Shown here one piece after another: positions 1 to 6,265 of a stretch of DNA of 27,179 nucleotides; position 1 is the stretch's first letter, and each line of letters opens with the position of its first letter. The translations under genes and the position numbers were made by a program. Origin of the DNA: a virus; the IMG/VR virus record IMGVR_UViG_3300020190_000299, positions 1-27,179 of that record; one strand, written 5' to 3'. The notes beneath the pieces are model-generated. The model saw only the letters and a program-made list of their open reading frames with translations. It was not told the DNA's origin and made no database searches.

Positions 1-2
1 AA

Positions 3-449
3 ATGTTTTTACGTTTTGTTGAATTTTGGGAAACTTTTAAACCTGTTTTAATTGAAACAGAAGTCCATCTATTTTCAGATAAATTAAAAGTAGCAGGTAC
101 GTGTGATTTAATTGTTTCAATTGATAATAAATTATGGTTACTTGATATAAAAACCTCAAACCAACTTCAAACAACATATGAACTTCAAACTGCAGTTTAT
201 GGCCAATGTTATGAAGAATGTTTTGAAAAGGAAATAGACCATTATGGTATATTATGGCTAAAATCATCTAAACGTAAAGCATCTGCTGGGAAAATGCAAG
301 GTAAAGGATGGGAAGTAGTTGAATCGTCTCGCACATTTGAGGAAAATATTGACATCTTTAAAACAGTAAAACGTTTATTTGATTTAGAAAATCCAACCCA
401 TTCACCAGTATTTACTGAATTTAGAACAACAGCTAAACGAGAATTGTAA
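3..449 (+). CDS. PD-(D/E)XK nuclease, RecB/Cas4-like (5' end outside window)
   Basis: Probably the C-terminal part of a RecB/Cas4-type PD-(D/E)XK nuclease, which cuts DNA with two metal ions. Visible motifs in order are an acidic residue near E20, the GTCDLI strand with D35, the LLDIKTS strand with D48 and K50 (the D/E-x-K signature), and a following QTAVYG element (the Q-x-x-x-Y motif of the RecB/Cas4 subgroup). The ATG at position 3 may be an internal Met, because the reading frame is open to the window edge and the usual N-terminal helices are missing. The gene ends 11 nt before the next ATG, so it is probably co-transcribed with the kinase downstream. The fold assignment is fairly safe; the biological role (recombination, repair or host DNA degradation) cannot be read from the window. 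Confidence 0.75.
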   Translation: MFLRFVEFWETFKPVLIETEVHLFSDKLKVAGTCDLIVSIDNKLWLLDIKTSNQLQTTYELQTAVYGQCYEECFEKEIDHYGILWLKSSKRKASAGKMQGKGWEVVESSRTFEENIDIFKTVKRLFDLENPTHSPVFTEFRTTAKREL

Positions 450-460
450 TATGTATAAGT

Positions 461-1216
461 ATGATAAGTTTAGTTCAATTACTTAAGGAAGTTCAAGGAC
501 AACCTAAAGCTATTTTCATGGCTGGGCCTGCTGGATCTGGTAAAACAACTATACTTAATCAACTTGGGCTTAAAAATTTCACTATAATAAACGTAGATGA
601 CGTTTATGAAAAACTGTTAAAAACAGAACTAGGTAAAGAAGATTTTGTTTCTATGTCACCTGAAGAACTTTCATCTGCTGCCAAATTAATGGGCAAAGCC
701 AGAGCAATAACCAAAGAAAAAGAAACTCAACTTACCCAATCCCAAAAAAATATTATAATTGATGGTACAGGTGCTGCTTCAAATCCATTACTTAAGAAAA
801 AAAAGGATTTAGAGGCAATAGGATATGACACATTTATGATATTACTTTACGTATCACCTATGACTTCATTAACTCGTAATGCTCAACGTAATAGAAGTTT
901 ACCTACAATTGCTGTATTAAAAAGTTGGGAAGGCCTTATAAAAAATATTAATACTTATAAACAAGCATTTGCTAATAATATTACATTAATTAATAATGAC
1001 CCTCCAGGATATGAAGTTGATACTTCTTTTGATCCTGAAAGGATTCAAAAATTATTTCCTATGCCTATAGGAAAACAAAAATCCCCTGAAGAACTGGAAA
1101 GATCTAAAGCAGATAAAGAAAAAACAAATCAAGAAATAAAATCACTTTTAAATATAGAGCGTGAATTTGATACATTAGATGTAGCAAAAAATAAAATAAA
1201 TGAATTCGTTAGTTAA
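461..1216 (+). CDS. P-loop nucleotide kinase (AAA_33/zeta-toxin-like) with N-terminal leader
   Basis: 251-aa P-loop kinase. The Walker A motif GPAGSGKT lies at residues 22-29, followed by a TIINVDDVYEKLL segment and IIIDGTGAAS, the layout of zeta-toxin or polynucleotide-kinase-like phosphotransferases. LTRNAQRNRSLP is a plausible Arg-containing lid. The substrate cannot be told. The first strand of the fold (KAIFMAGP) starts only at about residue 16 and is preceded by MISLVQLLKEVQGQP. That leader resembles those of many neighbouring virion-type proteins and carries an L-K-E triplet like a T4 gp21 cleavage site. The other P-loop kinase in this window, at 14001, has no such extension. The last 17 nt overlap the next gene. 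Kinase fold confident; packaging into the virion is inference. Confidence 0.75.
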   Translation: MISLVQLLKEVQGQPKAIFMAGPAGSGKTTILNQLGLKNFTIINVDDVYEKLLKTELGKEDFVSMSPEELSSAAKLMGKARAITKEKETQLTQSQKNIIIDGTGAASNPLLKKKKDLEAIGYDTFMILLYVSPMTSLTRNAQRNRSLPTIAVLKSWEGLIKNINTYKQAFANNITLINNDPPGYEVDTSFDPERIQKLFPMPIGKQKSPEELERSKADKEKTNQEIKSLLNIEREFDTLDVAKNKINEFVS

Positions 1217-1430
1217 ATCACTTATACAACCTTTATTAGAGGAAACTAAACAAGGTATTGCTTTAATACCTGGTGGTTTTAAACCACCTACATTAGGTCA
1301 TTTTTATTTAGTTGATGAGGTTGCAAAACGTCCTGAAATGTCAAAAGTTATTATTTTAATAGGACACAAAGACAGGGATGGAATCACTAAAGAAGAAAGT
1401 GAACAAATATGGAATATCTACAGAAAATAG
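1200..1430 (+). CDS. Nucleotidyltransferase, N-terminal fragment ending at an in-frame TAG
   Basis: Encodes residues 1-76 of a cytidylyltransferase-like (HxGH-type) nucleotidyltransferase. The nucleotide-binding motif is seen as GGFKPPTLGHF, followed by VIILIGHKDRDGIT and EQIWNIYRK. It stops at TAG 1428-1430, but the same frame runs on without another stop through 1431-1556 into the ORF at 1557-2669. The second half of this domain's active site (RVSGTNARLAI, the counterpart of the ISSTxxR motif) lies after the TAG. The fragment alone should be inactive, so the TAG is either read through or a nonsense mutation or sequence error. The leader MNSLVKSLIQPLLEE precedes the first strand. The start overlaps the upstream kinase by 17 nt, indicating translational coupling. 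Confidence 0.7.
   Translation: MNSLVKSLIQPLLEETKQGIALIPGGFKPPTLGHFYLVDEVAKRPEMSKVIILIGHKDRDGITKEESEQIWNIYRK
1428..1430 (+). other. In-frame TAG codon splitting a continuous reading frame
   Basis: This TAG is codon 77 of an otherwise uninterrupted 490-codon frame running from 1200 to 2669. The frame is open on both sides and the two halves of one enzyme domain lie on either side. The context reads AAA-TAG-TTA, giving IYRK-stop-LPSNVE in protein. It could be amber readthrough or suppression, a recent nonsense mutation, or a single-base assembly error. None of the other genes in the window ends in TAG. Confidence 0.8.
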
Positions 1431-1556
1431 TTACCATCTAATGTTGAAATTCAAATTTCACAAAATCCTTCCCCTGTAACAGATGTAAATTCAATTATTA
1501 AAAATGACCCAACAAGTTTTTATTTTCCTATAGTAGGAATTAGAGGAGATGAAGAT

Positions 1557-2669
1557 ATGGGTGATGTAAAACGATTTGATAGTTTAAAAGGAAAATATGA
1601 TAACTTTGAACTTATTATAATTAAAAGTGAAGGAGAAGGAGATCGCGTAAGTGGTACAAACGCTAGATTAGCAATTTTAAATAATGAATATGAATCGTTT
1701 CAACGTTATTTACCTACTGAAATATCAAAAGAAGATAGAGATAAAATTTGGTCTATATTAACTAAAACTCCAATAGAAGAAGGAACTTGTGGTTATACTA
1801 CAGATGTAAAAACTAATAAAAAATTAACTACACCCGGAGGAATTAAAGAAATGTATGCTGAACCAAGCAAATTCAGTTACCCTACAATGTTATCATCTTT
1901 AATTCAATATATGTTAAGTAAAGGAATGAATATTCGTCCTTTACCTAAAGTTAAATTTATAGAGGATGATATAGAAAATGCTAGAGATTTCTTTGGTAAA
2001 ACAGCATATTATAATCCAAATGAAAAATCAATTGTGCTTTACACAATGGATCGTCATCCAAAAGATGTAATGCGTTCATTTGCACATGAAATGATTCATC
2101 ATCTACAAAATTGTGAAGGTCGTTTAGGTAATATTACAACTCAAAATACAAACGAGGAAGGAAATTTGCCTGAAATTGAAAAAGAAGCATATGAAAAAGG
2201 CAATATGACTTTTCGCAATTGGACAGATACTATTACTGAAGGTGTTTTAAGAGAAGAAACAGAAGATAGTCTTTTTTCATATTCTAGTGATTTTAAACCT
2301 GGAGTAAATATTACTGTTATATTTAAGGAAAATGAAAACTATAAAATTTTTAAACCATATTTTGATGAATATGGGTATGGTTTTTATTACCCACAAGATA
2401 AAACAATTTTTATTGATGGTGAAACCTTTATTAATTCTAATTTAGATAAAAATGATTTAAAAATTGTTGAAGCCCATGAAGTAACCCATTTACTTTTAGG
2501 ACATACAGGACCTTATTCAGCAGATGATGAAATGGATGCAGATTTAGGAGCCTATTTATTGTTAAAAAATAAAGGATTATCTACAGAAAAATTAGAAAAA
2601 CAATTTAAATTTCGACATGGAGTTGAGTTTAGTGAAGAATTACTTGAACGAGTAAAAGACATGTTGTAA
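1557..2669 (+). CDS. Nucleotidyltransferase C-terminal half fused to two HExxH metallopeptidase-like domains
   Basis: Continuation of the frame interrupted at 1428; the ATG at 1557 is probably an internal Met. Read through, the whole protein is 489 aa. The first part completes the nucleotidyltransferase (VSGTNAR). A first Zn-peptidase-like domain follows with HEMIH at fragment residues 177-181. A linker (TITEGVLREE) comes next. The second metallopeptidase-like domain has HEVTH at 307-311 and a downstream acidic DDEMDADLGAY segment that could hold the third zinc ligand, as in ImmA/IrrE-like peptidases. The linker itself contains an I-T-E triplet resembling a prohead-protease site. It is unknown whether both peptidase motifs are active. 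Alternatively, a free C-terminal protein could start at 1557. Domain calls rest on motifs only. Confidence 0.65.
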   Translation: MGDVKRFDSLKGKYDNFELIIIKSEGEGDRVSGTNARLAILNNEYESFQRYLPTEISKEDRDKIWSILTKTPIEEGTCGYTTDVKTNKKLTTPGGIKEMYAEPSKFSYPTMLSSLIQYMLSKGMNIRPLPKVKFIEDDIENARDFFGKTAYYNPNEKSIVLYTMDRHPKDVMRSFAHEMIHHLQNCEGRLGNITTQNTNEEGNLPEIEKEAYEKGNMTFRNWTDTITEGVLREETEDSLFSYSSDFKPGVNITVIFKENENYKIFKPYFDEYGYGFYYPQDKTIFIDGETFINSNLDKNDLKIVEAHEVTHLLLGHTGPYSADDEMDADLGAYLLLKNKGLSTEKLEKQFKFRHGVEFSEELLERVKDML

Positions 2670-2687
2670 ATTTATCCAAATTTTAAA

Positions 2688-3269
2688 ATGAAAAAAATAC
2701 CTACATTATTAGATTTATACGAATCAATTAGGCCTAAATATATTATTTTTTGTGATATGGATGGTGTATTAGCTGATTTTGATCAAGGATATGCTGATTT
2801 AACAGGAATGTCAACCCAAGAAGCTAATGCTATAGGCAAATCATATTTTTGGGAACTTTTTAGATCTAAATTTAAAGAAATACAAGACGAAAAGACTTTT
2901 TGGACAAATTTACCCCCTCAACCAGGAGGACCAGAATTATGGAATTATATTAAATCATATACCCCAAATATCCTTTCAGCTCCTGCAATAGATTTTAGTC
3001 TTCCACCTAGTGAACAATTAAGTTATGAAAAAAATCAAGCTATTCAAGGTAAAAAAGAATGGATTTCTAAAAATTTAACCAATGTGGGCAAAGAAATTTT
3101 TGTCCCTGCTTCTCAAAAAGCTGCATTTGCTAGTCCAAATCGAATACTTATAGATGATATGAAAAAAAATATTGATGCTTGGGAAGCAGCTGGAGGTATA
3201 GGAATCCATCATATCTCAACATCAAAAACAATTGAAGTATTAAAAACATTAGGCATATATGAAAGATAA
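2688..3269 (+). CDS. HAD-superfamily phosphatase, 5'(3')-deoxyribonucleotidase-like
   Basis: 193-aa HAD-fold hydrolase. Motif I is DMDGVLADFD, with the nucleophile Asp at residue 23 and the acid/base Asp at 25. The conserved ILIDDMKKNIDAW segment near the C-terminus matches motif IV, and the K in ASQKAAFA could serve as motif III. The pattern FCDMDGVLADFDQGY with a late IDD-x-x-x-N-I resembles NT5C-type deoxyribonucleotidases, which dephosphorylate nucleoside monophosphates. The fold proper starts at about residue 17 and is preceded by MKKIPTLLDLYESI, another leader of the shared type with an L-Y-E triplet. The gene follows the fusion protein after 18 nt and overlaps the next gene by 11 nt. 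Function in nucleotide salvage is family knowledge; delivery in the virion is inference. Confidence 0.75.
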   Translation: MKKIPTLLDLYESIRPKYIIFCDMDGVLADFDQGYADLTGMSTQEANAIGKSYFWELFRSKFKEIQDEKTFWTNLPPQPGGPELWNYIKSYTPNILSAPAIDFSLPPSEQLSYEKNQAIQGKKEWISKNLTNVGKEIFVPASQKAAFASPNRILIDDMKKNIDAWEAAGGIGIHHISTSKTIEVLKTLGIYER

Positions 3270-3831
3270 TGTTTTAAAAAAACAGTTTCAAAAACGAGAT
3301 GTAGAACGTCTTCGTAACCTTGTTAAAGGAAAACATGGTGATAGAACCACAGTTGGAATTGGTTATAATGGTGAAACACAAGAAGAACATAAAGAAGGTG
3401 ATGTTTGGGAACAAGGTGGAAAAACTTGGACTATTCGAAATGGGATTAAAGAAAATGTTACTAAATTAGATAAATTTAAAAAAACAGCAATTCCTTTATT
3501 TTGCCCTAAATGCAAACAAGTAATGGATAAACAATTAGATTCGTTTTACTTTAAATCATATGGGTGTTGTTTAGATTGTAGAACAAAATTTGAAACTAAA
3601 CTTAAAATAGAAGGTAAATGGGAAGATTATGTTAATTCTACATTTAATGCCGAAATTGATAAACAAATAGAAGAATATAAAAGTTATTTTGAATCTATCC
3701 TTTCAGAAGGAAATCAAAACTATGTTTCCGAAAATGGTGAAATTCAAAAATGGGTTGGTGGAATAGATAAAGAGCGTGCTCAAAACGCTTTAGATGAGAT
3801 GATTAAACATTTAAATTCTTTAAAAAAATAA
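3259..3831 (+). CDS. Zinc-ribbon phage protein of unknown function
   Basis: 190-aa soluble protein. A zinc-ribbon pair is visible: C82-P-K-C85 and, after about 19 residues, C104-L-D-C107. The N-terminal third is basic (KKQFQKRDVERLRNLVKGK), then comes a strand-rich stretch with GDVWEQGGKTWTIRNGI, a zinc-ribbon core, and a helical C-terminal tail. I recognise the layout as that of uncharacterised proteins of T4-like environmental phages but cannot assign a role; nucleic-acid or protein binding is the usual job of such ribbons. The start overlaps the HAD gene by 11 nt in another frame, and the stop shares a TAATG with the next start, so it sits inside a tightly coupled operon. Confidence 0.6.
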   Translation: MKDNVLKKQFQKRDVERLRNLVKGKHGDRTTVGIGYNGETQEEHKEGDVWEQGGKTWTIRNGIKENVTKLDKFKKTAIPLFCPKCKQVMDKQLDSFYFKSYGCCLDCRTKFETKLKIEGKWEDYVNSTFNAEIDKQIEEYKSYFESILSEGNQNYVSENGEIQKWVGGIDKERAQNALDEMIKHLNSLKK

Positions 3832-4454
3832 TGGAAAATTTTGCAATGTTTACAACTGTATTAGTAGCATTAATTACTGCTGTTGTAGGGCCTGTTATAG
3901 TTAATTGGGTTAAACATAAAATGGAGAAAAAATATAACAATACTCCAATGCATGAAGCTCTTGAAATTTCTACTTTAATAGATGGGCAATTAGAAGCAAT
4001 AATGGATGAATTAAATTGTGATAGAGTATGGTTAGCTCAATTTCATAATGGAGGGCATTTTTATCCAACAGGAAAATCAATCCAAAAATTCTCATTTTTT
4101 TACGAAAAAACCTCCCCAAACACCCCTCCAATCCAACATACCTTTCAAAATATCCCAGTATCTTTATTCCCTAAAGTACTTTCTAAAATATATAATGAAA
4201 ATGAAATATCCATAGATGACGTTAGTACAGTGGAAGACACTATTGGATTAGAATATTTAACTACTCAATTTAATACAAAATCTATTTGCATGCTTAGTGT
4301 ATATAGTTTAGACGATCATTTAATAGGTGTATTAGGGATATCATATAAAGATCCACACCATATGATAAAAGATGAATGGTCTTTTGCAAGACAAAAAGTA
4401 GGAGTTATAGGAACACTACTTTCCGAATATTTATACACAAATAATAAAAAATAA
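3831..4454 (+). CDS. Membrane-anchored GAF-like protein
   Basis: 207-aa protein with one N-terminal transmembrane segment at about residues 6-27 (a run of T, V, L, A and I ending PVIVNWV), then a short basic stretch KHKMEKK and a cytoplasmic or periplasmic domain. The domain has the rhythm of a GAF fold: DRVWLAQFHNGGHFYPTG, KFSFFYE, a central variable part, SICMLSVYSLDDHLIGVLGI, then a final helix. GAF domains bind small molecules or mediate signalling, but no ligand residues can be named here. It starts within the stop codon of the preceding gene (TAATG). Its membrane anchor suggests action at the host inner membrane, possibly in lysis control or superinfection exclusion; that is speculation. 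Confidence 0.6.
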   Translation: MENFAMFTTVLVALITAVVGPVIVNWVKHKMEKKYNNTPMHEALEISTLIDGQLEAIMDELNCDRVWLAQFHNGGHFYPTGKSIQKFSFFYEKTSPNTPPIQHTFQNIPVSLFPKVLSKIYNENEISIDDVSTVEDTIGLEYLTTQFNTKSICMLSVYSLDDHLIGVLGISYKDPHHMIKDEWSFARQKVGVIGTLLSEYLYTNNKK

Positions 4455-4455
4455 A

Positions 4456-5049
4456 ATGGCCGATAATTTTGACTTAAAAAAATTTTTAAAAGAAAGCAAA
4501 GCTTTAGAGAATTTAAATCCAATATTAAGAAAAGAAAACCTAAACGAAGGAGATCTTCGTGCTAAAATTAAAGAAATGATTTTAGCTGAGCTTGGAAATC
4601 CCGAATATTCAGACTATGATGAAATAGAAGATATATACAATGATGAAAAAGAAGCACTTAGATCTTTTGGTGTACGTGGTAATATGGATGAACCTATAGG
4701 TGATTATTACAGTGATGATTTTGATCCAAGGTTAATGGAAGCTAAAAAAGATGAAGAAGAAGTTGAAGTAGAAGATACTGAAACAGAAGAAGCACCTGCT
4801 GAAGAAACACCTAAAGATGAAGAAGCACCTGCTGAAGAAACACCTAAAGATGAAAAAGCACCTAAAGGTGGAGGTGGTTTAGAAGATGTAGCTGCTAATA
4901 TGGAGGGAACAGAAGGTGAACTTATGAAAAATTTAATGGATGCTCTTAAAATTGCTAAAGGCATGAATAATGAAAAGCTTGAAACACAAGTTGGAAATAC
5001 ATTAAAATTTTTCGTTAGTGAATATATTGGAAACGAAGAAGAAAAATAA
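4456..5049 (+). CDS. Acidic virion-type protein with leader and PEAT-rich repeat linker
   Basis: 197-aa strongly acidic protein. It opens with MADNFDLKKFLKES, almost identical to the leader of the gene at 9679 in both protein and DNA. A second helical module follows at about residues 32-49 (EGDLRAKIKEMILAEL), similar to elements in the genes at 5333 and 20869. Residues about 95-140 are a low-complexity Glu/Ala/Pro/Thr linker that includes an 11-residue unit repeated twice. A short helical tail (LMKNLMDALKIAKG) ends the protein. No enzyme motif is seen. Its composition and setting suggest a head-internal or scaffold-associated protein. The leader contains an L-K-E triplet where T4-type prohead proteases would cut. 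Function unknown. Confidence 0.6.
   Translation: MADNFDLKKFLKESKALENLNPILRKENLNEGDLRAKIKEMILAELGNPEYSDYDEIEDIYNDEKEALRSFGVRGNMDEPIGDYYSDDFDPRLMEAKKDEEEVEVEDTETEEAPAEETPKDEEAPAEETPKDEKAPKGGGGLEDVAANMEGTEGELMKNLMDALKIAKGMNNEKLETQVGNTLKFFVSEYIGNEEEK
4786..4851 (+). repeat. 33-nt direct tandem repeat, two copies
   Basis: Two identical head-to-tail 33-nt units (4786-4818 and 4819-4851), followed by a partial third copy beginning GAAAAAGCACCT. The repeat is in frame and encodes an 11-residue Glu/Ala/Pro/Thr/Lys/Asp unit of a disordered linker. Exact DNA identity suggests recent slippage or duplication. Confidence 0.85.
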
Positions 5050-5096
5050 AAATGTATAATATAAAAAAATTAATTTGTAATATTGTAAAAAAACTC

Positions 5097-5110
5097 ACCT
5101 TCGAAAAGGT
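5097..5110 (+). other. Small hairpin in the leader of the histone-like gene
   Basis: The arms ACCTT and AAGGT enclose a CGAA loop within the 111-nt gap between the acidic-protein gene and the histone-like gene. The neighbourhood (CTCACC before, GGGTGGTGTG after) is more GC-rich than its surroundings and could pair in a competing way. There is no T-run, so it does not look like an intrinsic terminator. It could be a processing site or a 5'-UTR element; support is weak. Confidence 0.25.
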
Positions 5111-5160
5111 ATGTTTCGGGTGGTGTGATACTAAATAATAATCTATATAAAATAAAATCT

Positions 5161-5331
5161 ATGAACACAACAGAAATTTTAGAAGCAATTAAAGCTGAAG
5201 TAGCTATTTTAGAAACAGAACATGCAAAAACTTCAAAAGCAGCTCGTAGTAGAGCTAGAAGTGCAGCTAATTCAATTAAAAAGTTAGCAGCTTATTTTAA
5301 AAAGACTTCAACTACAGAAGACAAAGCATAA
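5161..5331 (+). CDS. Histone H1-like small basic DNA-binding protein
   Basis: 56-aa protein starting at the ATG at 5161, preceded by an A-rich leader. A GTG at 5125 in the same frame would add 12 unconvincing residues. The N-terminal half is a helix (TTEILEAIKAEVAILETE) and the C-terminal half is Lys/Arg/Ala-rich (SKAARSRARSAANSIKKLAAYFKK). The length and the K-A-A-x-x-x-R-A-R pattern resemble the small histone-H1/Hc1-like proteins common in Bacteroidota and their phages, which bind DNA without sequence specificity. Its place inside a block of virion-type genes fits a role in condensing packaged DNA or acting on host DNA early in infection. Assignment rests on composition and pattern only. 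Confidence 0.55.
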   Translation: MNTTEILEAIKAEVAILETEHAKTSKAARSRARSAANSIKKLAAYFKKTSTTEDKA

Positions 5332-5332
5332 A

Positions 5333-6265
5333 ATGCAAAAACAAAGAACCAAAAAAGTAATTAACAAAACATCCAATGGAACTTCCGTTGGATCTTTTGG
5401 TTCTTTAAACGAAGGATTTATTCCAACTGCTGAACAATCTAAAGAGATAATAGATAAATTTAAATCAATTATTAATACTCGTTTAGATAAATTATATAAT
5501 GCTAAAGGTGCTGATGGTGAGTTATATGCTTATGGAATTGCTGTTAACCAAGTAAAGAAAAAAGCAGAACAACCTAAAGAAACACCTGCAGAAGAAACAA
5601 CAACTGAAGAACCAACAACTGAAGAACCAATGGATAAAGAAACTAAATTAAAAGAAATGATTCAAGCGGCTTTATCTAAGCCATTGTCTGAAAAGAAAAA
5701 ATCATTTCCTGATTTAACAGGTGATGGTAAAGTAACCCAAGCTGATATTTTAAAAGGTAGAGGTGTAATTGATGAATATGAAACCTCAGAAGAATTAATT
5801 GCAGATGAACCAATTTCAGAAGATTTAGATCTAGGTCATCAAGATGATGAACCACATATGCTTAAAGCAGATTTATATCGTATTGGAAAATACGCTATGG
5901 AACTTTATAAAATGATTGATCAGTTTGAAGGTGAACAAGAAGTTGATTTTCCACATTGGTGGCAATCCAAAATAATCAAAGCAAAAGACATGCTAGTCTC
6001 AGCAAAACATTATCTTGATTTTGAATTAAAAGAACCTCAAATTGATGCTATAGTTGATGTTGCTGCTCAAGAAGATATAATTAATGAAAAATTAAAACCT
6101 TCTATGGGTGCTGGTGCATATGTAGATGATTTTAAACAATCTGATGCACCACAGTTTAAAGGTAAATCAAAAAAGAAAAAACAAAAAATGGCTGTAGCAG
6201 CTTATTTGTCTGCTAAAGATAAAATTAAAGAAGCTATTCTAGCTAAACTTAAAGACAAAAAATAA
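5333..6265 (+). CDS. Virion-type protein with EF-hand/dockerin-like loop
   Basis: 310-aa protein. The N-terminus is basic (MQKQRTKKVINKTSNG), followed by a helical region and a Glu/Pro/Thr linker at about residues 80-102. A short helical module with (L/I)-x-E-like triplets follows (LKEMIQAALSKPLSEKKK), then a calcium-binding-type loop DLTGDGKVTQAD at 127-138 with Asp or Thr at the ligand positions 1, 3, 5, 9 and 12. After an acidic stretch comes a domain DEPHMLKADLYRIGKYAMEL...DFPHWWQSKIIKAKD, and finally APQFKGKSKKKKQKMAVAAYL. I recognise the last three blocks as recurring in uncharacterised proteins of marine T4-like phages. No catalytic motif is seen. The first 75 nt of the gene hold a strong nested inverted repeat. 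Probably a structural or head-internal protein. Confidence 0.6.
   Translation: MQKQRTKKVINKTSNGTSVGSFGSLNEGFIPTAEQSKEIIDKFKSIINTRLDKLYNAKGADGELYAYGIAVNQVKKKAEQPKETPAEETTTEEPTTEEPMDKETKLKEMIQAALSKPLSEKKKSFPDLTGDGKVTQADILKGRGVIDEYETSEELIADEPISEDLDLGHQDDEPHMLKADLYRIGKYAMELYKMIDQFEGEQEVDFPHWWQSKIIKAKDMLVSAKHYLDFELKEPQIDAIVDVAAQEDIINEKLKPSMGAGAYVDDFKQSDAPQFKGKSKKKKQKMAVAAYLSAKDKIKEAILAKLKDKK
5343..5406 (+). repeat. Nested inverted repeat (possible structured mRNA element)
   Basis: The outer arms AAAGAACCAAAA (5343-5354) and TTTTGGTTCTTT (5395-5406) are perfect 12-bp complements. Inside, 5371-5393 is a second inverted repeat: ATCCAATGGAA pairs with TTCCGTTGGAT with one G-U pair, giving a stem of about 9 bp with a loop of about 5 nt. 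The inner right arm abuts the outer right arm with one base between, so the helices could stack. The whole element lies in codons 4-25 of the gene beginning at 5333. Confidence 0.6.
5601..5630 (+). repeat. 15-nt direct tandem repeat, two copies
   Basis: The unit CAACTGAAGAACCAA occurs twice head to tail (5601-5615 and 5616-5630). It encodes a Thr/Thr/Glu/Glu/Pro unit of the acidic linker in the EF-hand protein gene. Confidence 0.8.

Noticed and set aside
1254-1288. Two adjacent small inverted repeats (GGTATT/AATACC and GGTGG/CCACC) near the start of the nucleotidyltransferase
   Set aside because: The second falls on codons for the conserved GGFKPPT motif, which tends to be palindromic in DNA; the first is short and A-T rich.
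4786-4851. Short repeats considered as a CRISPR array
   Set aside because: Only two contiguous in-frame copies with no spacers, encoding a protein linker.
4707-4964. Minus-strand ORF of 85 aa opposite the acidic protein gene, with similar long minus-strand ORFs at 14892-15311 and 21708-22379
   Set aside because: They mirror the biased codons of the acidic or Lys-rich + strand genes, giving Ser/Leu-rich translations; they have no recognisable motifs and lie wholly inside well-supported genes.
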